Of a stretch of DNA of 29,199 nt, positions 24,959-29,199 are shown piece by piece (positions within the stretch are counted from its first letter, which is position 1; each line of letters begins with the position of its first letter). The translations under genes were made by a program, and so were the position numbers. Location: the IMG/VR virus record IMGVR_UViG_3300009537_000123, positions 1 to 29,199 of that record. One strand, 5' to 3'. The notes below the pieces were generated by a model that did not search any database, had not been told where the DNA came from, and worked only from the letters and a program-made list of their open reading frames with translations. Source of the stretch: a virus.

Positions 24959-25089
24959 ACTGCATTACCTTAACTTAACAACACATAACCAGAACATCAC
25001 AAAGCGTAACACCACTAAACGACACCTTAGCTTTACCTTTACTCAACCTTAACTGAGCGTGGCATAACAAAACCTAAACGATGCATAGC
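24959..25089 (-). repeat. Periodic array: 25 units of G-Y-N-N-N(G), 5-6-nt period
   Basis: On the minus strand this stretch divides without remainder into 25 consecutive units that begin G-pyrimidine: GCTAT, GCATC, GTTTAG, GTTTT, GTTAT and so on to GCAGT. Nineteen units are 5 bases long and six are 6 bases, the extra base always a G before the next GT. On the plus strand each unit ends AC (18 units) or GC (7). The three inner bases vary. The period drifts through all reading frames and stops interrupt it, so it is not coding. It lies directly downstream of the RAMP-like gene on the same strand. It is not a CRISPR: the units are too short and there are no spacers. Confidence 0.8.
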
Positions 25090-25138
25090 GTCATTTTTAA
25101 CAATACGAGGCTTACTTCCTTACGGTAGCTCAAGAAAC

Positions 25139-25828
25139 TTAAAGTTCGTCTAACTTTCCAATCTCAAGTATTTCATACTCAAACTTGCCGTAACCACCCG
25201 ATCTAAATTGCAATAAACCCTCATACTTGCCAAACTTAAGCAGAATTTCAATTTCTTCTGGACCTATTACCGATGGAATTGGAGATTCAATTTTAAACTC
25301 AATTACTGCCCCAGCCTTAATTTGATCTGATTTAGCCAACGCCGTCCGAGGCCCTTGCATTGTTTCGCATCTTAACGGCCTTTCAAGCGGTAATTCCGTA
25401 TATTCACCCTTAATAAATATCTTTCGGGGCAATATATGAACATAATTATGGACCTTGCTTTTTAACTGCTTTATCTTGATATTACGGTTGTTCATTATCC
25501 TTGCCTTATCTTTCAGGTATCCCTTAATAACATAGTCGAGAATGAAAGGTTTTCCATCTTCCTCCATAAAACCCGTCCAAGACTTCTTCTCAAGGTCTGT
25601 TAAAGTATCACCCGGAGAAGCGGTTTCATCGTTTAAATCAGACTCTTTAAGCTTTGTATCCATCTTCAATGCCTTTGCATGGATAAAATCCTTAAGCACC
25701 GTCTCATTTTTGGGAATTGTACCTAAAAGTTCGCTTATCGTGGTTAAACGAACTTTCATGAAAAAGGGTTCATGAAAACCCCCCGTACTTTTCTTTATTT
25801 TTTTGAGAACTAACCTTTGCTTTGTCAT
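25139..25828 (-). CDS. RAMP-superfamily (Cas7/Csm3-like) phage protein (229 aa)
   Basis: Three segments match the logic of RAMP proteins, the RNA-binding backbone subunits of type I/III CRISPR complexes. The first is an N-terminal strand with a loop, VRLTTISELLG (26-36). The second is KPFILDYVIKGYLKDKAR (93-110), which recalls the RAMP signature P-x-x-P-G-S-S-L-K-G-x-L-R. The third is a glycine-rich C-terminal loop and strand, GLLQFRSGGYGKFEYE (204-219), similar to the GSRGYGKV end of Csm3. RPLRCETMQGPRTALAKSDQ (150-169) is typical of related orphan phage proteins of unknown function. No cas gene or CRISPR is nearby. The ribosome site AAGGAGCAATTAA is strong. The gene lies alone between a terminator and a 450-bp non-coding island. 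RNA or single-stranded DNA binding is inferred. Confidence 0.6.
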   Translation of the reverse strand: MTKQRLVLKKIKKSTGGFHEPFFMKVRLTTISELLGTIPKNETVLKDFIHAKALKMDTKLKESDLNDETASPGDTLTDLEKKSWTGFMEEDGKPFILDYVIKGYLKDKARIMNNRNIKIKQLKSKVHNYVHILPRKIFIKGEYTELPLERPLRCETMQGPRTALAKSDQIKAGAVIEFKIESPIPSVIGPEEIEILLKFGKYEGLLQFRSGGYGKFEYEILEIGKLDEL

Positions 25829-25850
25829 TTAATTGCTCCTTAAGAATAAG

Positions 25851-25878
25851 ATAATAGAAAACCTATAGTAACTTTTAA
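25851..25878 (-). promoter_or_regulatory. Candidate promoter for the RAMP-like gene
   Basis: On the minus strand TTAAAA (25878..25873), a 16-base spacer and TATTAT (25856..25851) match sigma-70 boxes at 4/6 and 5/6. Transcription would start just ahead of the ribosome site AAGGAG. The terminator at about 26050-26080 separates this gene from the packaging operon, so a promoter is expected here. Confidence 0.4.
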
Positions 25879-25895
25879 AAATAAACAAGAATATT

Positions 25896-25923
25896 TTGAC
25901 ATCTTAAAATTCCGTTATAGAAT
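25896..25923 (+). promoter_or_regulatory. Near-consensus sigma-70 promoter on the plus strand
   Basis: TTGACA (25896-25901), 16 bases, then TAGAAT (25918-25923): 6/6 and 5/6 matches, the best promoter match I found in the window. It faces against the packaging genes and could express the small ORF at 25945 or a short antisense RNA. Confidence 0.5.
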
Positions 25924-25944
25924 AAAAGTGTCATAAATTGCTCA

Positions 25945-26106
25945 ATGACTGAACCACCTTTCAAGTTCTCCCTGGTCCACTCACCGGGGAGTTCTTGGTT
26001 TATAAGTAAGTTAGAGGTAATTAGAAGAAAAATAAATCCGTATAAAACTAAAAAGCGCACGATCCCAAGGGGAGGTGCGCCAATACCGGTCTCCGATACG
26101 CATTAG
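25945..26106 (+). CDS. Doubtful small plus-strand ORF (53 aa)
   Basis: Begins MTEPPFKFSLVHSPGSSWFI and ends PIPVSDTH, with a basic middle (IRRKINPYKTKKR). In its favour is the promoter TTGACA-N16-TAGAAT ending 21 bases upstream. Against it, there is no ribosome site, no family is recognised, it is antisense to the other late genes, and its 3' part runs through the terminator of the opposite strand. The RNA itself, with its hairpin at 25962..25997, may be the product instead. Confidence 0.2.
   Translation: MTEPPFKFSLVHSPGSSWFISKLEVIRRKINPYKTKKRTIPRGGAPIPVSDTH
25962..25997. repeat. Imperfect inverted repeat, possible RNA hairpin
   Basis: CAAGTTCTCCC (25962-25972) and GGGAGTTCTTG (25987-25997) pair with 4 plus 5 base pairs around two T:T mismatches, extended inside by TGG with CCG. 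Neither strand has a T-tract after it. It begins about 32 bases after the expected start of the plus-strand transcript. Confidence 0.45.
26050..26080 (-). terminator. Intrinsic terminator at the end of the packaging module
   Basis: On the minus strand GCGCAC (26080..26075) pairs with GTGCGC (26060..26055), and inside TCCC pairs with GGGA around CTT. TTTTTAGTTTTA follows. It lies about 80 bases beyond the last small gene of the terminase group and cleanly separates it from the RAMP-like gene. Confidence 0.75.
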
Positions 26107-26158
26107 AGATATTATAAACTAAACCACCAATATACTGATACAGAGGAAAATTCCCACC

Positions 26159-26299
26159 CTATTTTTTTTTAAGTTTACCCTTAGCCTTCTCAGTCTTGCT
26201 ATTTAAAGCCACTTCAATAACGTCTGCTAAGTCTGCCCTTGTCAAAACAGGCTTGGGATTTTCCCTCAATAACTCAATAATTTTTTCCAATTCTTTCAT
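26159..26299 (-). CDS. Small helical protein after the large terminase (46 aa)
   Basis: Encodes 46 residues: MKELEKIIELLRENPKPVLT, then a helix rich in Ala/Asp/Leu, ending in a Lys-rich tail. The ribosome site GAGGAGGAAGCAAGT is one of the best in the window, and the frame overlaps the end of the large terminase gene by 26 bases, which supports a real coupled gene. The last codons contain nine A residues in a row before TAG. The family is not recognised; its place suggests a small packaging or head accessory protein. Confidence 0.6.
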   Translation of the reverse strand: MKELEKIIELLRENPKPVLTRADLADVIEVALNSKTEKAKGKLKKK

Positions 26300-27926
26300 A
26301 CTTGCTTCCTCCTCGATAGTAACCGCTACGGTCCTTTTGAAATTCTATGGGAGTCTCTAACCATGTACGGTCCTCCCTATAGGAATCACACCATATTTTA
26401 TCACGATTCGCAATAAATCTCCCTGTCACCTTGCAATCCGTGGTTTTAACACGATAGTTGATACACGTCTCACAATTTTGCTTATCAGCCTCATTAAGAC
26501 GCCTTGGAGATAACACGGACAACAGATAGTAACCAATGGCTAAACACATGACCCTGTCGTCGTAACAGTTGTCGTCTGCATTGGTCCTTCCCCTATCATC
26601 ACGGACATAAGTAAAAAGTTCGCTTATATCTTGCCTAGATAACTGAGGGATAACTTCCTCATTAATGGCTTGTGCCAGGTTATCTATAATCGCTTTCTTG
26701 CTCTTAATCGTGGTATGCCATCCCCACCTACGTTCGGGATTAATGAACCTGTCATCCGTCTTTTCCTTCTGATGGATACCTGCAAAAATAAGACGTTCCG
26801 GATAACGTTCCATATCCTTGAGCCTGGCTATCGTGGATATCCCATGGTTATTACACTCAATCACCATATACGCATTGTTCCAGTGCCTGCCCATATCAGC
26901 TAGGATGGTCCCGAACTCGGCCGGCTCGATATGCCCATGCCATTCAGCTACCTGGCCCCATGTCTCCCAGTCAAACACCTTGGCACAATTGTAGTCCCCA
27001 TGAGCCAACCCCTCCGCAACGTCTGCCACAATCATATATTGACCGTATGGCTTGAGCTTGTGATAGAATTTCAAAGGACCCTTACGGCTGAATATGACCT
27101 GGTCTTTATCCTCAATATAACCTCGGCTCTTGGCCATAATAGGATTAGGCTGATACCGGGATTGTAGGGTCTTACGATTAAACCGAGGATTCCCGGTAGA
27201 CAGAAACGCTTCATCGGGCGTACGGGGGTATTCCTGGTTAACGTGATCTTCCCCGAACTGAATGACCAGCCTCTTACGCTTCTCCTCGGTAAATGCGGGG
27301 TCACTATACGCCCCCATAAAAAACGGCATGAATCCGTTACGCCTAGCCTCTGCGTCTTTCCAAACCTGGTGGAAATGGTTCATGCCCTGGGCTGTTCCTA
27401 GTAGGATTAACTGCCCTCCGGCCTGTTGTATCGTAGGCTCAACACTGGCTAGTAGGTCCGGTAGGTTTTGGATTTTCCCAGCTTCATCCACTACTACCCG
27501 GTTAGCGGTGAATGACGAACCGGACACGGTTGAGCTAGGTAGTGATAGGATTTTAGAGCCGTTCTTGAAGCTGAGTTCGGTTTGGCTGTTTTTATCAATA
27601 GGTATCCCTTGCCTTATCTCATTGTCCAATCGTTCCCATTTCTGCCTGATTCTATCTAGGTATAAGGCTGATTCCCGCTCACCAATGGAGAATACGAGCG
27701 TAACAAACCGAGGGAAGGCTAGCGTATTGGCCAATACATCGGCCCCTGTTATCTCAGAGACCCCTACTTGTCTTCTTTTGAGTACGATAACGTATCGGAA
27801 TTTCGTAATATATTTCTCTACTAGAGTGACTTGGTCCGGCCATAACTGTATCTTGGTGTATTTGCGTTGCTTCTGGTCGTATATTTCCATACCCTCTATG
27901 AACTTGAGGGATTTTAAGAGGTTCAT
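26274..27926 (-). CDS. Terminase large subunit (packaging ATPase and nuclease)
   Basis: Cuts concatemeric phage DNA and pumps it through the portal. 550 residues, the usual length. The ATPase half has an adenine/Walker A region KRRQVGVSE (50-58), Walker B VVVDEA (144-149) and a coupling motif LLGTAQG (175-181). The RNase H-like nuclease half has ADVAEG with Asp302, VIECNNHG with Glu357, and CYDDRVMCLAIGYY with Asp456/457, giving the acidic triad. A C-terminal extension carries four cysteines (485, 488, 498, 513) that could bind a metal, which is not usual for the family. The ATG is preceded by GGAG only two bases away, inside a hairpin. Base composition is richer in GC than the structural genes. 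Confidence 0.92.
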   Translation of the reverse strand: MNLLKSLKFIEGMEIYDQKQRKYTKIQLWPDQVTLVEKYITKFRYVIVLKRRQVGVSEITGADVLANTLAFPRFVTLVFSIGERESALYLDRIRQKWERLDNEIRQGIPIDKNSQTELSFKNGSKILSLPSSTVSGSSFTANRVVVDEAGKIQNLPDLLASVEPTIQQAGGQLILLGTAQGMNHFHQVWKDAEARRNGFMPFFMGAYSDPAFTEEKRKRLVIQFGEDHVNQEYPRTPDEAFLSTGNPRFNRKTLQSRYQPNPIMAKSRGYIEDKDQVIFSRKGPLKFYHKLKPYGQYMIVADVAEGLAHGDYNCAKVFDWETWGQVAEWHGHIEPAEFGTILADMGRHWNNAYMVIECNNHGISTIARLKDMERYPERLIFAGIHQKEKTDDRFINPERRWGWHTTIKSKKAIIDNLAQAINEEVIPQLSRQDISELFTYVRDDRGRTNADDNCYDDRVMCLAIGYYLLSVLSPRRLNEADKQNCETCINYRVKTTDCKVTGRFIANRDKIWCDSYREDRTWLETPIEFQKDRSGYYRGGSKYERIGKNY

Positions 27927-27946
27927 AACTCCAAAATACAGGAGTT
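27927..27946 (-). promoter_or_regulatory. Hairpin covering the ribosome site of the large terminase
   Basis: On the minus strand AACTCC (27946..27941), an 8-base loop and GGAGTT (27932..27927) form a perfect 6-base hairpin ending directly at the ATG. The GGAG ribosome site is in the 3' arm and pairs with CTCC. It could hold down terminase translation until opened by ribosomes or a protein. Confidence 0.5.
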
Positions 27947-27999
27947 TGGGGGAGAGTTACAGTTTTATAGGTTAAATGGATATATTATTTAGTATTTTC

Positions 28000-28209
28000 C
28001 TACTCAATAAACCCGTTTCCGTTCAACATTCCAAGTATTTTAATGGATTTAATCGATTCCTGTGGTATCGAAACGACCAGGGACGATACAGAGACGCTGG
28101 ACCATTCCGAGCTGATATCGAGGTATTTTTCACTCTCCCCGATACGGATACCGACACGGGTTACGGACTCGTTGCCTCGGTCAAATTGGACGGATACTAA
28201 CTCAAACAT
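28000..28209 (-). CDS. Small hypothetical protein in the packaging module (69 aa)
   Basis: 69 residues, beta-rich at the N-terminus (MFELVSVQFDRGNESVTRVG) with a Ser/Val-rich middle and a C-terminal strand SIKSIKILGML. The codon third positions are rich in C and G, like the neighbouring terminase genes, which supports coding on this strand over the overlapping plus-strand frame. It starts 16 bases after the upstream small gene, with no strong ribosome site. A 73-base gap with the terminase hairpin follows. Function unknown; it may be a packaging accessory factor. Confidence 0.45.
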   Translation of the reverse strand: MFELVSVQFDRGNESVTRVGIRIGESEKYLDISSEWSSVSVSSLVVSIPQESIKSIKILGMLNGNGFIE

Positions 28210-28225
28210 CTATTTAATGGGTATT

Positions 28226-28426
28226 TCACCAGAAATTACCCCATTGATTAATAACAATTTGGTTAGAACTAGCCTCAAACGTTTCTATTACTTCGTTCCC
28301 ATTTATATCTAGCCCTTTATTAGTCACAATAATTTTTTTGCTTTCAACTGTAGGGATAAATATTTCAGTCTTAATAATTAACATTTCATTTGATTTTACA
28401 CTTCTAGCTTTATATTTTTTAATCAT
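28226..28426 (-). CDS. Small hypothetical protein after the small terminase (66 aa)
   Basis: 66 residues beginning MIKKYKARSVKSNEMLIIKT, with alternating strands and a Trp-rich end (INQWGNFW), suggesting a small beta fold. The ATG at 28426 is preferred to the one at 28432 because AGGA of the preceding stop region (TAGGAATGAGT) is then at a normal distance of about six bases. It is coupled to the end of the small terminase gene. No family recognised. Confidence 0.5.
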   Translation of the reverse strand: MIKKYKARSVKSNEMLIIKTEIFIPTVESKKIIVTNKGLDINGNEVIETFEASSNQIVINQWGNFW

Positions 28427-28434
28427 ACTCATTC

Positions 28435-28938
28435 CTAAACATCTATCGTCGCACCCTCAAAATCAGCCTCACCCTCGCCCATGTCTATATTAGCATCCTC
28501 AATACCCGAAAGACCGAATTTACGCTCAATCACATCACCGAACTGGTCAACGTCTATAGAGTGTTCAACCTTTGTTTTAAACATTCCGTGGAGATTCCCG
28601 GCAATTTGGGCCGCTTTGAGCCTGTTCTGATGATCCTTGCCACCCTCAATAATATCGCCATCCTTGGTTAGATGCTCACGTTTCGCCTCGAATCCGTCTT
28701 TGACCACACCGAAAATCTTACTTGGGGGCAGGATATCGTGTAGGAGTTCATTTATTGTTTTGCCGGTTTTGTGGGTAATTCCAGCGTCAATTCCAACAGT
28801 AGGAGTTTTTGCCGTGTTGGGAGAATATCCCGCCTGTAACGCCGCCTGTCTTTTTGACATTCCTTGCCCAACACCTTCCAGGTATTTTGCCTGTTTTGCG
28901 GTCATTTGTTTGCCAGTCGCCAACTTTTTTCTAGCCAC
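28435..28938 (-). CDS. Terminase small subunit
   Basis: Binds the packaging site and loads the large subunit. The N-terminal part carries a helix-turn-helix of the kind found in small terminases: MTAKQAKYLEGVGQGMSKRQ followed by AALQAGYSPNTA. A helical middle (INELLHDILPPSKIFGVV) and an acidic C-terminus (GEGEADFEGATIDV) follow. The GTG at 28938 (VARKKLATGKQMTAKQ) is chosen because ATG at 28905 would trim a basic N-terminus common in this family. A longer reading to a TTG at 29085 adds residues unlike any small terminase and lacks a ribosome site. No Shine-Dalgarno is seen for any option. TATAAT lies six bases before the GTG, compatible with a leaderless message. The product is 167 aa, or 156 from the ATG. 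Confidence 0.75.
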   Translation of the reverse strand: MARKKLATGKQMTAKQAKYLEGVGQGMSKRQAALQAGYSPNTAKTPTVGIDAGITHKTGKTINELLHDILPPSKIFGVVKDGFEAKREHLTKDGDIIEGGKDHQNRLKAAQIAGNLHGMFKTKVEHSIDVDQFGDVIERKFGLSGIEDANIDMGEGEADFEGATIDV

Positions 28939-29103
28939 TCTGAAATTATACCGCAAAAACAAACCAGATTTCTTCAATACATTCTCAACCCAAAAATACA
29001 ACACAGAATTTCCATATGACATATATGCACTTTGTCGCCTATACTGTTCACTATAGACTAAAATCCATTGATCCAAATCTTGCAATTCTTGTGGATTGTT
29101 AAT

Positions 29104-29148
29104 CCCTTAGGGGGGCATCCTAGGACCCGTCTAAGGGCTGGTCCTAAG
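29104..29148. promoter_or_regulatory. Inverted-repeat operator candidate in the divergent junction
   Basis: CCCTTAG (29104-29110) and CTAAGGG (29131-29137) are exact inverted repeats. TCCTAGGA lies between them, and a further CCTAAG at 29143-29148 is the inverse of the CTTAGG at 29106. Such clustered CCTAAG-like motifs between divergent genes suggest a regulator binding region for the early plus-strand gene and the minus-strand packaging genes. Confidence 0.35.
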
Positions 29149-29173
29149 ATATATGAAAGGCAGGTGAGAAACC

Positions 29174-29199
29174 ATGGAACATGAATACGCAATTTACAT
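29174..29199 (+). CDS. Start of a plus-strand gene, cut by the window edge
   Basis: An ATG at 29174 opens MEHEYAIY with a GGTGAG-like ribosome site eight bases upstream. It is the only well-placed plus-strand gene start in the window and shows that the right edge is a divergent junction, probably to early or replication genes. The product cannot be told from eight codons. Confidence 0.5.

Larger units (their letters stand above)
24687..25138. other. 450-bp intergenic island without convincing ORFs
   Basis: No credible protein gene is seen on either strand. From left to right it holds a 7-base inverted repeat made of two opposed TTGACA boxes (24718..24736), a cluster of nested inverted repeats (24766..24901), a 9-base hairpin with a TATAAT beside it (24908..24940), and the 131-bp periodic array (24959..25089). 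About 49 bases then lead to the stop of the RAMP-like gene. Such a dense non-coding region is exceptional in this otherwise tightly packed window. Confidence 0.8.
25829..26158. other. 330-bp gap between the packaging module and the RAMP-like gene
   Basis: It holds back-to-back promoter-like sequences (minus 25851..25878, plus 25896..25923), a hairpin with 4+5 paired bases split by two mismatches (25962..25997), a terminator for minus-strand transcripts (26050..26080) and a TATAAT without -35 (minus 26116..26111). A plus-strand ORF of 53 codons starts at 25945. No well-supported gene is otherwise seen. Confidence 0.6.

Noticed and set aside
24959-25089. Periodic array as CRISPR or as coding repeat
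   Set aside because: Units are 5-6 bases with no repeat-spacer organisation. Mixed unit lengths shift the frame constantly and stop codons occur in it.
24687-25138. tRNA or tRNA-like gene in the intergenic island
   Set aside because: No T-arm consensus with matching acceptor stem and no cloverleaf could be built on either strand.
25860-25870. ACTATAGG on the minus strand as a T7-type phage promoter
   Set aside because: Only the core matches, there is no second copy with shared flanks in the window, and no phage RNA polymerase gene is seen.
25875-26060. 61-codon minus-strand ORF with a hydrophobic N-terminus (VLYGFIFLLITSNLL), holin-like at first sight
   Set aside because: Its start is a GTG inside the 3' arm of the terminator stem, with the hydrophobic part encoded by the T-tract. 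No ribosome site is seen and the rest of the peptide is nondescript.
26159-26172. Nine-A run at the end of the 46-aa gene as a programmed slippage site
   Set aside because: It sits directly before the stop, and nothing gene-like follows in another frame.
27262-27975. Long plus-strand ORF of 237 codons opposite the large terminase
   Set aside because: The minus strand has all terminase motifs in frame; the plus frame has no ribosome site and no recognisable domain.
28043-28312. Plus-strand ORF of 89 codons opposite two small genes
   Set aside because: Third-position composition fits coding on the minus strand, and the plus ORF lacks a ribosome site and crosses two minus-strand genes.

Overview
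The window reads as the late (virion) region of a tailed bacteriophage or prophage with podovirus-type architecture. It has a P22-sized portal (763 aa), a separate scaffold, a gpT-like major capsid protein, an adaptor, a nozzle-like tail protein and three internal/ejection-type proteins, with no tape-measure, sheath or tail-tube gene. Almost every gene is on the minus strand, tightly packed, often overlapping, and preceded by strong AAGGAGG-type ribosome sites. The host is bacterial and cannot be named from the sequence. An M15 endolysin and a Sec-type signal peptide on the fibre protein would suit a Gram-negative host, but this is inference.

Layout in transcription order (high to low coordinates). 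(1) The right edge (29.1-29.2 kb) is a divergent junction: a plus-strand gene starts at 29174 and the packaging module leaves on the minus strand. (2) 26.1-28.9 kb: small terminase, two small genes, large terminase, a 46-aa gene, then an intrinsic terminator at about 26050-26080. This module is visibly richer in GC than the rest. (3) 24.7-26.1 kb: an accessory/control island with back-to-back promoter-like sequences, a 229-aa RAMP (Cas7/Csm3)-like protein, a 131-bp array of 25 units with a 5-6-nt period, and a cluster of nested inverted repeats. (4) 17.1-24.7 kb: a GroES-like gene, two small basic genes, a structural protein, a 1294-aa signal-peptide-bearing fibre protein, a small protein, a GroEL homologue and the M15 endolysin. 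(5) 12.7-17.1 kb: portal, small protein, scaffold and a 307-aa protein, closed by a strong terminator. (6) 0-12.7 kb: capsid-associated protein, major capsid protein, small proteins, fibre-like protein, adaptor, nozzle-like protein, three ejection-type proteins (the last 1665 aa), and the start of another gene at the left edge.

The genes fit a scheme in which the terminase packages DNA through the portal into a capsid built on the scaffold, while the phage supplies its own GroES/GroEL pair, presumably to fold capsid or tail proteins. The GroEL frame is cut by one in-frame TAA, after which 31 recognisable GroEL C-terminal codons continue in frame.

The most unusual part is the 229-aa RAMP-like gene followed directly by the periodic array (on the minus strand G-pyrimidine-N3, sometimes with an extra G). 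RAMP backbone proteins of type I and III CRISPR complexes bind RNA with a 6-nt period, so a phage-encoded ribonucleoprotein is a testable hypothesis. The periodicity is read directly from the sequence, the RAMP call comes from motif recognition, and the link between them is inference.
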